A DNA stretch of 12,963 nt from an uncultured Alphaproteobacteria bacterium (GCA_938028645.1 CALIMD010000066.1:1-12963), one strand, 5' to 3'; positions 1 to 6,625 are shown, counted from the first letter of the stretch. Made by a program: numbers and translations. Notes: generated by a model from the letters alone, not told the origin.

Positions 1-59
1 TTAGCGCCTCTTGGTCCCTTAATAAAGGGTTTACTTAAAAAATGTTTCACGTGAAACAT
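1..59 (-). CDS. Possible 5' end of the gene downstream of mnmE, partial, starting inside parS
   Basis: A leftward frame opens with ATG at 59-57 and stays open to the window edge (19 codons, beginning MFHVKHFLSKP). The first A of its ATG is the last base of the mnmE TAA stop (TAATG overlap). A GGAAAG stretch at 67-62 sits about 5 bases upstream as a plausible ribosome binding site, so translation coupled to mnmE is likely. Its first six codons are the parS palindrome read in frame. By synteny the next gene would often be mnmG (gidA), but the FAD-binding GGGHAG motif of MnmG is not yet visible, so the product is not identified. It could also be an untranslated spacer. Confidence 0.4.
   Translation of the reverse strand, partial: MFHVKHFLSKPFIKGPRGA
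43..58. promoter_or_regulatory. parS: parS centromere site for ParB
   Basis: The sequence TGTTTCACGTGAAACA is a perfect 16-bp palindrome identical to the bacterial parS consensus. The symmetry extends to 20 bp (41-60). ParB-CTP loads at such sites and spreads as a clamp, and ParA then moves the complex to segregate the origin. It abuts the mnmE stop codon and lies about 5.4 kb from the predicted origin, as expected for an origin-proximal parS. parA and parB are not in the window; in many alphaproteobacteria they lie a few genes beyond mnmE. Confidence 0.95.
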
Positions 60-1396
60 TACTTTCCAATACAAAACTCCTTGAAAACCACATCAAGCAA
101 GTCTTCTATATCGATATGCCCCGTGATCCGCCCTATACAATAGATGGCAGACCTAAAATCCTCTGCTATCAACTCTAAGTCCGTGTGGTTTTGCAACCCA
201 AAATGTGCTTTTTTTAACGCCGCGAGACAATCATTCAAACGCGCCCGATGCCGCGCTTGAGTAATCGTTGTCAACCCTTGTGTTCCCATTTTCTTTTTAG
301 CTATGGTGGTTAATTCACTCAGCGCCCGCTCCAGTCCGCATCCCGTCTTAACCGAAACCAAAGAATAGGCTGCGTCCATTTTCTTTTTAGCTATGGTGGC
401 CTGATCAGCCTTGTTCATCAAAACAGGGTCGTCACTTTTCAAGAGGTCGTCGAATGCGTTCGCCTCTTCAATTGTTTCTGGGTCCAAAATTAAGACGCGC
501 AAATCAGCAGATTCTGCCCAGCCACGCGCCCGCCTTATGCCCTCTTGTTCTATTGTGTCCTCAGAATCCCTCATTCCGGCGGTGTCTGCTATTGTCACAG
601 GGTACCCCCCTAAATCTAGGTGGGCCTCCACTATGTCTCGTGTAGTGCCCGCCCTTTCAGATGTAATGGCTATGTCGCGTTTTGCCAGCCAGTTCACAAA
701 GCTCGATTTTCCAACATTAGGGGGACCTATAACAGCAACCTTCAGACCACTACGAAGTATCTCACCCTTTCTGTCATCATCAACAAACTCTTTTAGTTCC
801 TTATTTGTCGCCCCCACTCTCTGAAGCAAATCACTCAAGATATTTTCGGGTATTTCTTCGTCGGGAAAGTCTATATAGGCCTCTATATACGCACCAAATC
901 CTTTCAAGTCTTTTGACCATTTCTCAAGCTGGAGCCGCAGGGCGCCCCCCAATTGATTTAACCCTTGGTCTCGTTGAGCCTCTGTTTCTGCATTGATTAA
1001 GTCATTAATCCCCTCTGCCTCGGTCAAGTCTATTCGCCCATTAATTACAGCGCGCTTGCTAAACTCCCCATTCTCAGCGAAGCGAAACCCCTCTTGCGCA
1101 CTTAACGCTCCACACACACCCTCGATCACCGCTCGGCCGCCGTGAAGGTGTAATTCCATAACATCCTCACCCGTGTAGCTTTCTGGGCCGCTGAAGAACA
1201 AAACGATCGATTGATCTAGTTTTTTCTTTTGGTGTTTTAGAATCCTTAGGCTGGCAATCTTTGGTTCTGGTCGCGCAAACCCAAGTAGTTCGGGTACGTC
1301 ATTCACCCGCGGACCCGAAATCCGAACCATAGCGGTGGCTGAGCGTCCTACTGCGGTTGCCAGCGAGAAGATTGTGTCATCATAGTTGTTGACCAT
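59..1396 (-). CDS. mnmE: tRNA uridine-5-carboxymethylaminomethyl(34) synthesis GTPase MnmE
   Basis: MnmE (TrmE) works with MnmG to modify wobble uridine 34 of certain tRNAs, using GTP and a methylene-tetrahydrofolate-derived carbon. The 445-residue protein has normal length. It has an N-terminal TrmE folate domain (DTIFSLATAVGRSATAMVRISG, about 7-28) and a helical domain holding an inserted G domain. The G motifs are GPPNVGKSS (224-232), TTRD (251-254), DTAG (271-274) and NKAD (328-331). The C-terminus is the characteristic FCIGK, whose Cys is needed for modification in characterised homologues. The start MVNNYDDTIF fits the family, although no strong Shine-Dalgarno is visible. One oddity is that residues 334-340 and 364-370 are identical (TIAKKKM), encoded by a 24-bp perfect direct repeat. 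Confidence 0.97.
   Translation of the reverse strand: MVNNYDDTIFSLATAVGRSATAMVRISGPRVNDVPELLGFARPEPKIASLRILKHQKKKLDQSIVLFFSGPESYTGEDVMELHLHGGRAVIEGVCGALSAQEGFRFAENGEFSKRAVINGRIDLTEAEGINDLINAETEAQRDQGLNQLGGALRLQLEKWSKDLKGFGAYIEAYIDFPDEEIPENILSDLLQRVGATNKELKEFVDDDRKGEILRSGLKVAVIGPPNVGKSSFVNWLAKRDIAITSERAGTTRDIVEAHLDLGGYPVTIADTAGMRDSEDTIEQEGIRRARGWAESADLRVLILDPETIEEANAFDDLLKSDDPVLMNKADQATIAKKKMDAAYSLVSVKTGCGLERALSELTTIAKKKMGTQGLTTITQARHRARLNDCLAALKKAHFGLQNHTDLELIAEDFRSAIYCIGRITGHIDIEDLLDVVFKEFCIGK
286..309. repeat. 24-bp direct repeat, copy 1, within mnmE
   Basis: This 24-base block recurs without mismatch at 376-399, exactly 90 bp (30 codons) away. Read on the minus strand it encodes TIAKKKM in the same frame. 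This copy is the later one in the protein (residues 364-370), near the end of the G domain. Confidence 0.95.
376..399. repeat. 24-bp direct repeat, copy 2, within mnmE
   Basis: Identical to 286-309. In the protein this copy falls directly after the NKAD G4 motif (residues 334-340), in a segment that is normally variable. Both copies keep the frame open, so the gene is not broken. Confidence 0.95.
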
Positions 1397-1549
1397 AGAA
1401 AATTGGTTTCTGCTCAGATTAAAAACGTGTCTGTGTTTAACAAGCGAACCCTTTAAATACTACTCTAACATGCGATTTTTTCTCTAGTTTTATAACGCTT
1501 GCTTCTATATTTTAAATATAACGTCTCTACTGCCTGATTGGAACCAAAC

Positions 1550-2524
1550 ATGACAAAAGCAATTCGTTTTCATCAAACTGGAGGGCCCGAGGTTCTTAAA
1601 TTGGACGATATTGAGGTGGGGGCCCCTGAAGCACACCAAATTTTAGTTCGTCATACTGCCATCGGTTTAAATTATATCGATACCTACCACAGAAGCGGTC
1701 TTTACCCTCTACCGCTTCCTTCTATGATAGGAATGGAGGCGGCTGGAGTTGTTCTAGCAACAGGCTCAGACGTGAACGATATCAAGTCTGGAGATCGCAT
1801 CGCCTATGCTTGTCCACCGCCAGGCTCATATTGTGAAGAACGGTTAATAGACTCGGATAAAGTAGTGGTGATACCCACTGGGGTCAGCGACGACACGGCA
1901 GCAGCCATGATGCTGAAGGGTTTGACGGCACAATATCTCGTTAGGCAAATACATAAAGTCTCACCCAATGATACGATACTGATACATGCGGCCGCGGGTG
2001 GTGTCGGTCTCATTGTTTGCCAGTGGGCTAAAGCCCTTGGCGCCACTGTGATCGGTACTGTTAGCACTGAGGAAAAGGCCGCTTTAGCTAGATCCAACGG
2101 ATGTGATCATACTATTTTGTACACCAAAGAAGACTTTTTAGAGCGTGTCCTAGATATAACCGATGGCGCGAAATTGCCCGTTGTGTTCGACTCTATTGGG
2201 AAAGATACCTTTGAAAAATCTTTAGGTTGTCTGCGTCCCCTTGGCACAATGGTAAGTTTTGGCCAAGCCTCCGGACCAATACCGCCAGTTGATCTTGGTG
2301 TCTTTGCGCAAAAGGGCTCTTTGTTCTTCACAAGACCAACTCTTTTCAATTATGCAGATACAGCTAGCAACTTAAGGGCAATGTCCGATGATTTGTTCCG
2401 GGTAGTGGCCTCCGGAGAGGTTAACATACAGATTGACCAAAAATTCGCTCTTTCTGAGGCCCGCGCCGCTCACGAAGCCTTGGAATCTAGAAAAACAACA
2501 GCCTCGACCATTCTAATTCCATAG
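1550..2524 (+). CDS. qor: NAD(P)H:quinone oxidoreductase, zinc-less MDR family
   Basis: Medium-chain dehydrogenase/reductase of the quinone oxidoreductase type, predicted to be cytosolic and to transfer hydride from NADPH to quinones or similar electrophiles. The N-terminus KAIRFHQTGGPEVLKLDD is the family signature. A GroES-like domain (about 1-120) is followed by a Rossmann domain with AAAGGVGLIVCQWAKALGA, and the catalytic-zinc cysteine/histidine set of alcohol dehydrogenases is absent. I chose ATG at 1550 (324 residues, MTKAIRF). The frame also opens at TTG 1538, but the family normally begins at the MxKAI block and GGA at 1540-1542 is suitably spaced. It is transcribed divergently from mnmE, with about 150 bp between them, and convergently to rho, and it interrupts the otherwise leftward housekeeping series. 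The true substrate is unknown. Confidence 0.9.
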   Translation: MTKAIRFHQTGGPEVLKLDDIEVGAPEAHQILVRHTAIGLNYIDTYHRSGLYPLPLPSMIGMEAAGVVLATGSDVNDIKSGDRIAYACPPPGSYCEERLIDSDKVVVIPTGVSDDTAAAMMLKGLTAQYLVRQIHKVSPNDTILIHAAAGGVGLIVCQWAKALGATVIGTVSTEEKAALARSNGCDHTILYTKEDFLERVLDITDGAKLPVVFDSIGKDTFEKSLGCLRPLGTMVSFGQASGPIPPVDLGVFAQKGSLFFTRPTLFNYADTASNLRAMSDDLFRVVASGEVNIQIDQKFALSEARAAHEALESRKTTASTILIP

Positions 2525-2552
2525 TTTTTGGTGTTTATATGCGGTCTATTGG

Positions 2553-2572
2553 CCAAAAAGAACTAAGAGTTC
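2553..2572 (-). terminator. Weak intrinsic terminator overlapping the rho stop codon
   Basis: Read leftward, GAACT-CTT-AGTTC forms a 5-bp stem with a 3-base loop, followed at once by five T residues. The rho TAG stop lies inside the hairpin. An outer GCC/GGC pairing around it may add stability. The stem has only two G-C pairs, so termination may be inefficient or Rho-assisted. Confidence 0.35.
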
Positions 2573-3822
2573 ATGGCATCGAAGAAGTCTTCGTTGTTTT
2601 TTGATGCTTTAAGTTTGTCCAATAGAAACTCCATAGCATCCACGGTACCCATTTGAGATAAAATTCGGCGCAGGACCCACATTTTGGATAACGTTGCTTT
2701 ATCGACAAGCAACTCTTCTTTTCGTGTTCCAGACTTCGTAATGTCGATTGTTGGAAAGGTTCGTTTGTCTGATAATTTTCTGTCCAAGATTAATTCTGAA
2801 TTACCGGTCCCTTTAAATTCTTCAAATATAACTTCATCCATCCTTGACCCCGTATCAATTAAAGCCGTAGCTATAATCGACAGCGATCCTCCCTGTTCTA
2901 TGTTTCGCGCTGCACCAAAAAATCGTTTTGGTCGTTGAAGCGCATTAGCGTCTACGCCACCAGTTAGTACTTTGCCGGATGATGGGACAACCGTGTTGTA
3001 AGCTCTAGCTAAACGGGTAATTGAGTCTAACAAAATGACGACATCTCGTCTATGTTCGACTAACCGCTTAGCTTTCTCGATAACCATTTCTGCAACTTGT
3101 ACATGTCGCCCCGCGGGCTCATCAAAAGTTGAACTAATCACTTCGCCGTTTACGGTTCTATCCATATCGGTGACTTCTTCTGGACGCTCGTCAATTAGAA
3201 GAACGATCAAGTACACCTCTGGGTGGTTCTCGGCAATAGATTTAGCTATGTTTTGCAACATAACTGTCTTTCCCGTCCGCGGCGGCGCCACAACCAATGC
3301 TCGCTGTCCTTTCCCTATTGGTGATATGAGGTCGATCACCCGTGAGGTTGGGTCTTTCTCTTTCTCGTTGTTTTCGATTTCGAGAACTAAACGTTGATCT
3401 GGGTAAAGGGGGGTTAAATTATCAAAGTTGATGCGGTGCCTAACTGCGTCAGGCTCTTCAAAATTTATCTGGTTTATTTGTAACAGCGCAAAGTATCTCT
3501 CCCCGTCCTTTGGAGACCGGATCTGTCCTTCAACAGTATCTCCATTTCTGAGACCGAATTTTCGCACCTGACTTGGAGAGACATATATATCGTCAGGTCC
3601 GGGAAGATAATTTGATTCAGGTGAGCGAAGAAAGCCAAAGCCATCGGATAACGTTTCTAAAACTCCCATCCCAAATATAGCTACTTCATTTTCTGCAAGC
3701 TGTTTTAGAATAGCAAACATCATATCTTGTTTTCTCAGAACACTTGCGTTTTCTATTTCTAACTCTTCAGCAAATTCGAGAAGTTCTGATGGAGTCTTCT
3801 TTTTCAACTCTTGTAAATGCAT
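2563..3822 (-). CDS. rho: Transcription termination factor Rho
   Basis: Hexameric RNA-dependent ATPase and helicase that ends transcription of untranslated RNA. At 419 residues it equals the length of the E. coli protein. In order it has a Rho N-terminal helical domain (about 3-47), a cold-shock-like RNA-binding domain with the DGFGFLRSP motif (about 50-125), and a RecA-like motor. The motor has P-loop APPRTGKT (179-186), Walker B VVILLDSITR (261-270, Asp266), Q-loop LTGGVDANALQRPKRFFGAARN region (286-307) and R-loop KGTGN (337-341). The start MHLQELKKKTPSELL is typical of the family. It lies 167 bp downstream of hemJ with its own predicted promoter and a leader of roughly 110 nt, room for the autogenous attenuation known for rho in E. 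coli. Confidence 0.98.
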   Translation of the reverse strand: MHLQELKKKTPSELLEFAEELEIENASVLRKQDMMFAILKQLAENEVAIFGMGVLETLSDGFGFLRSPESNYLPGPDDIYVSPSQVRKFGLRNGDTVEGQIRSPKDGERYFALLQINQINFEEPDAVRHRINFDNLTPLYPDQRLVLEIENNEKEKDPTSRVIDLISPIGKGQRALVVAPPRTGKTVMLQNIAKSIAENHPEVYLIVLLIDERPEEVTDMDRTVNGEVISSTFDEPAGRHVQVAEMVIEKAKRLVEHRRDVVILLDSITRLARAYNTVVPSSGKVLTGGVDANALQRPKRFFGAARNIEQGGSLSIIATALIDTGSRMDEVIFEEFKGTGNSELILDRKLSDKRTFPTIDITKSGTRKEELLVDKATLSKMWVLRRILSQMGTVDAMEFLLDKLKASKNNEDFFDAMNS

Positions 3823-3939
3823 GAGTTGTGACTTTCTTCATAATTAAAGATTGGCTTTTATAAAATGTTTTGGCAAAAATATATTATTTATGGCAGGGGT
3901 AACTACTTTTTAGGTTAGGGCTTCGATGGCCCCAGACTT

Positions 3940-3968
3940 CATTTACCGAATAACACTAGTTATGTCAA
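3940..3968 (-). promoter_or_regulatory. Predicted sigma-70-type promoter of rho
   Basis: On the leftward strand a perfect TTGACA (3968-3963) is separated by 17 bases from TAAATG (3945-3940), a poor match to TATAAT at 3 of 6. Transcription would begin near 3932 and give a leader of about 110 nt before the rho ATG at 3822. The leader contains a small GGGC/GCCC hairpin around 3918-3932. The promoter sits between the hemJ stop and rho, suggesting rho is not solely dependent on hemE-hemJ readthrough. Confidence 0.45.
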
Positions 3969-3989
3969 ATAAACATATCCCACTATTTA

Positions 3990-4418
3990 TCATGGTTTTA
4001 GAACTGCAAGCACAACGATTATGATCATTAGAACAGTCGGAACCTCGTTTATTACTTTAAAAAATCTTGGTGAGAATGTATTTTTATCTATAGCGAAAAA
4101 CCTTCGCCACCGAGAGAGTGCAGCATGAACACCCGTCATAAAAACAAGCGCCACCACCTTGTATTGCATCCATGGTTGTTCCAATAATCCAGGATTAATC
4201 ATTATCAACCACCCACCCAATCCAAACGATGCTATCATAGCAGGGTTCATTATGAATCTAAGTAATCGCCTCTCCATAATTTTGAATGTTTCTGAAACTT
4301 CAGAGCCAGGGGCTTGCATCGCATGGTATACAAATAATCTTGGCAAATATAACATACCTGCCATCCACGCTATCACTGCAACGATATGCAACGCTTTTAT
4401 CCAGAGATATATTTCCAT
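3990..4418 (-). CDS. hemJ: Protoporphyrinogen IX oxidase, HemJ type
   Basis: Integral membrane protein that oxidises protoporphyrinogen IX to protoporphyrin IX, the penultimate step of haem synthesis; HemJ replaces HemG/HemY in many alphaproteobacteria. Family hallmarks are the first helix IKALHIVAVIAWMAGMLYLPRLFVYH with its conserved His, an RLLRFIMNPAM segment, and the MQYKVVALVFMTGVHAALSRWRR stretch. Four hydrophobic segments fit the usual topology. The ATG at 4418 gives 142 residues (MEIYLWIKALHI). An in-frame TTG at 4424 would add two residues, and no strong Shine-Dalgarno decides between them. It follows the hemE stop by 17 bases, so the two haem enzymes are co-transcribed and sit two steps apart in the pathway. 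Confidence 0.93.
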   Translation of the reverse strand: MEIYLWIKALHIVAVIAWMAGMLYLPRLFVYHAMQAPGSEVSETFKIMERRLLRFIMNPAMIASFGLGGWLIMINPGLLEQPWMQYKVVALVFMTGVHAALSRWRRFFAIDKNTFSPRFFKVINEVPTVLMIIIVVLAVLKP

Positions 4419-4435
4419 ATTCAACTATTCTCTAC

Positions 4436-5470
4436 TTATTGAAGTGGTGTCCTCAAAAACTCTGCTAATGTTATTAAATTTTCTACTGGTGTGCTTGGTA
4501 ACACCCCATGGCCTAAATTGAAAACGAACGGTCCGTTTTGAAGACTTTCTCTTATATTTCTAGCTTGGTCTATCATCCTTTCGCCGCCTTCAATCAACGC
4601 TATAGGATCTAGGTTTCCTTGCACAGTCACCTGGTTTTGTAAAAACTCAGCGGCCCATTCTGGTGGGACACTTGTATCGATGGCAAGTCCGTCAACTCCT
4701 ACCTTGCTAGCGAAATCAAGATATCCAATCCCAACACCTTTCGGAAAACCAATAATCTTTACGTTCGGGTATCGCCGTTTTAACTCACTACAAATTTTGG
4801 AGCTTGGTTTTATTACCCATTTTTGATATTCCTCTGGCGATAAAACTCCAGCCCAGGTGTCAAAGATCTTTATGACGTCGGCCCCCGCATCTATTTGCAA
4901 CGACAAGTGTTTTATTGTTGCCTCCACCAGCAAATTAATTAATCTCTCGAATCCTTCTGTTTCTCTATAGGCCCACCCTTTCACGGCCGCATAGTCTTTA
5001 CTGCTTTTTCCTTCAACCATATATGTTGCGACAGTCCATGGTGATCCACCAAACCCTATTAATGTTTTGTCCGCATCAAGTTGAGATTTCACAGACTCAA
5101 CGGTCTCATAGGTTGATTCTATCCTCGACCAATTTCTATCAATTGAGAGTTTATCGAGACCCTTTGCATCATACACAGCGTCAAGAAGCGGCCCCCTACC
5201 CTCCTCAAATCGGACATTCATACCCAAACCATATGGAACTATCAGAATGTCGGAAAATAATATAGCTGCATCTGGGTCAAATCGTCTAATTGGCTGAAGA
5301 GTTACCTCCGTAGAAGCAGCCCTATTCAAACAAAGGTCAATAAACCCACCTGTCTTTGATCTCAGCTCTCTGTACTCTGGTAGATATCTCCCAGCTTGCC
5401 GCATAAACCAGAAAGGAGGACATTTCGTAATCTTCCCGTCAAGAGAACCGATAAGAGGCTTTTCCCCCAT
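4436..5470 (-). CDS. hemE: Uroporphyrinogen decarboxylase
   Basis: Decarboxylates the four acetate side chains of uroporphyrinogen III to give coproporphyrinogen III, a soluble cytosolic step of haem synthesis. The 344-residue protein is full length. It carries the first signature PPFWFMRQAGRYLPEYR (18-34), the SDILIVPYGLGM segment with the conserved active-site Asp (74), the second signature GFGGSPWTVATYM (139-151), AGADVIKIFDTWAG (195-208), QGNLDP (284-289) and FNLGHGVLPSTP (317-328). The ATG at 5470 is supported by AGGGGA at 5486-5481, 10 bases upstream. Its promoter must lie in the predicted origin, as in Caulobacter, where the hemE promoter is part of the origin. hemJ follows directly. 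Confidence 0.97.
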   Translation of the reverse strand: MGEKPLIGSLDGKITKCPPFWFMRQAGRYLPEYRELRSKTGGFIDLCLNRAASTEVTLQPIRRFDPDAAILFSDILIVPYGLGMNVRFEEGRGPLLDAVYDAKGLDKLSIDRNWSRIESTYETVESVKSQLDADKTLIGFGGSPWTVATYMVEGKSSKDYAAVKGWAYRETEGFERLINLLVEATIKHLSLQIDAGADVIKIFDTWAGVLSPEEYQKWVIKPSSKICSELKRRYPNVKIIGFPKGVGIGYLDFASKVGVDGLAIDTSVPPEWAAEFLQNQVTVQGNLDPIALIEGGERMIDQARNIRESLQNGPFVFNLGHGVLPSTPVENLITLAEFLRTPLQ

Positions 5471-5485
5471 GTTTGAAACATCCCC

Positions 5486-5510
5486 TAATATATATAAATT
5501 TATAATAATA
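5486..5510. other. Candidate DNA unwinding element (A/T-only tract)
   Basis: Twenty-five consecutive A or T bases lie directly beside the DnaA-box cluster and directly upstream of the hemE ribosome binding site. Such a tract next to DnaA boxes is the usual form of the duplex unwinding element. It may also serve as the -10 region of hemE. Confidence 0.6.
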
Positions 5511-5521
5511 GTTGTTGTTGT

Positions 5522-5530
5522 AGTGGATAG
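5522..5530 (-). promoter_or_regulatory. Degenerate DnaA box (CTATCCACT)
   Basis: Two mismatches to TTATCCACA. It is the box nearest the A/T tract, at the end of the triplet-phased run, and its orientation matches the box at 5541-5549. Alone it would not be significant; its position in the cluster supports it. Confidence 0.4.
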
Positions 5531-5540
5531 TGTAGAATCG

Positions 5541-5549
5541 TGTGGATTA
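5541..5549 (-). promoter_or_regulatory. DnaA box (TAATCCACA)
   Basis: One mismatch to the TTATCCACA consensus. It lies 19 bp from the 5522 box and 23 bp from the 5564 box, roughly two helical turns in each case. Confidence 0.6.
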
Positions 5550-5563
5550 AAAGCTATACATGG

Positions 5564-5572
5564 TTATTCACA
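5564..5572 (+). promoter_or_regulatory. DnaA box (TTATTCACA)
   Basis: Matches the TTATNCACA consensus at every defined position and lies in the opposite orientation to the two boxes nearer hemE. Confidence 0.75.
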
Positions 5573-5827
5573 ATCAATGAAACAATTCTTATTGTGGTTG
5601 TTTAGGTAATAATTATCGATGTAAATCAATTAGGATAATAACTTTTCAAAAATATCTTCATAGGTTAACTGAGATAATCTATAACGCCATTTTATTATAT
5701 ATTTTGTTAACATTATATACAGTTGTTGAATATCTGTAGATATCTTAAGCAAAATTATGGCAATTCGGTCGTTTTCTGGGAAACACAATCTTACAAGCAG
5801 GCTATCCCCGCGTAACAAACAGGTTGC

Positions 5828-5836
5828 TGTGTATAA
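5828..5836 (-). promoter_or_regulatory. DnaA box (TTATACACA)
   Basis: Perfect match to TTATNCACA on the minus strand, about 260 bp from the main cluster on the coaE side of the gap. It may be a distal site of the origin or act on coaE transcription. Confidence 0.65.
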
Positions 5837-6034
5837 CTTGGTGTCGAGGTTTAGGTTAAATGAATTTGCGCATCACTCTTCATCATACAACAAAACGCTA
5901 TATACCCCCAACGCTGCTTGATTCGATTGAGCTATAGTTTAAGATTAGTCTTGCGCAATAACTGATGATAATGATGTTTATGACGTGTTAATTGATAAAA
6001 GAATATTTCAAATCCAACTTTCTAGGGCGATAGC

Positions 6035-6625
6035 GTGATTGTTGTTGTGTTAACGGGCTCAATTGCCATGGGTAAATCTACCACCGCAACTATGTTTATT
6101 CGGAGAAAGATCCCAATATTTGATGCAGACAAGACGGTGCACAATCTTTTTAGCAGGGGCGGAGCAGCGGTAGAGATGGTTAATGAACACTTCCCATCAG
6201 CGATTACAAACAACAAGGTCGACCGCGCAACCCTGGGTCAAATTGTTTTTGGTGACCCCTGCCGCTTGTCCATCTTAGAGTCAATCATTCATCCGCTTGT
6301 TGATAAAGAGAGAAGTCGCTTTTTACAAAGTCATCGGAGGCGAAAAACGAAGATGGTAGTTTTGGATATCCCTTTGTTTTATGAAATAAAAAAACAATAC
6401 AAGAGTGATTTTGTTTGTGTAATATCAGCACCGAGCTTTTTGCAAAGACAGAGAGCCTTGGGTCGGCCTGGTATGACGCGGCAGAAACTAAACGCAATTC
6501 TGGCGCGTCAAATGCCGGATTACGAAAAAAGAAAGCGATCAAATTTTGTTATTCCGACCGGCCTCGGGATAGCCTATACAAATCGACTTCTAAGCAGAAT
6601 TTTAAATCAGATACGCCAGCGTTAA
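6035..6625 (+). CDS. coaE: Dephospho-CoA kinase
   Basis: Phosphorylates the 3'-hydroxyl of dephospho-CoA, the last step of coenzyme A synthesis. The 196-residue protein has a P-loop TGSIAMGKST (7-16), FDADKTVHNLF (29-39) with the conserved catalytic-region Asp, VVLDIPLFYE (108-117), and the lid RPGMTRQKLNAILARQMP (144-161). The start is GTG at 6035, supported by AGGG at 6024-6027 seven bases upstream. Near the C-terminus FVIPTGLG has Pro where the family usually has Asp-Thr/Asn, a small deviation outside the nucleotide site. It is the first gene on the right flank of the origin and is followed after 7-28 bases by dnaQ. maf and aroE, which often precede coaE in related genomes, are absent here. 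Confidence 0.94.
   Translation: MIVVVLTGSIAMGKSTTATMFIRRKIPIFDADKTVHNLFSRGGAAVEMVNEHFPSAITNNKVDRATLGQIVFGDPCRLSILESIIHPLVDKERSRFLQSHRRRKTKMVVLDIPLFYEIKKQYKSDFVCVISAPSFLQRQRALGRPGMTRQKLNAILARQMPDYEKRKRSNFVIPTGLGIAYTNRLLSRILNQIRQR

Larger units (their letters stand above)
5471..6034. other. oriC: Predicted chromosomal replication origin (oriC) between hemE and coaE
   Basis: A 564-bp gap with no convincing gene, flanked by divergent genes. Seen directly: a 25-base pure A/T run (5486-5510); triplet-phased sequence to 5523; DnaA-box-like 9-mers at 5522-5530, 5541-5549 and 5564-5572; another at 5828-5836; a second A/T-rich tract around 5690-5720; an inverted repeat ATATCT-GT-AGATAT (5730-5743); and two GTTAAC hexamers 42 bp apart (5664 and 5706). 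Known: hemE flanks the Caulobacter origin, and this neighbourhood marks oriC in many alphaproteobacteria. I find no full CtrA site (TTAA-N7-TTAA) and no convincing IHF site. The assignment rests on synteny plus boxes; no skew was computed. Confidence 0.85.

Noticed and set aside
16..29. CCCTT-AATA-AAGGG hairpin at the left edge as a terminator of mnmE
   Set aside because: On the mnmE strand no T-run follows the stem, and the frame beginning at 59 reads through it. On the plus strand only three T follow.
2525..2559. TTTTTGG ... CCAAAAA inverted repeat as a qor terminator
   Set aside because: A/T-rich 7-base stem with a 21-base loop and no trailing T-run on the plus strand.
5593..5601. TGTGGTTGT as a fourth DnaA box in the main cluster
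   Set aside because: Three mismatches to the consensus, too weak to list.
5630..5818. 62-codon leftward open frame in the hemE-coaE gap
   Set aside because: No recognisable domain, A/T-driven composition, no Shine-Dalgarno seen, and it lies inside the predicted origin. Most likely a chance frame.
5535..5924. GANTC sites (5535-5539 and 5920-5924) as evidence for CcrM control of the origin
   Set aside because: Two sites in 564 bp is about the number expected by chance.
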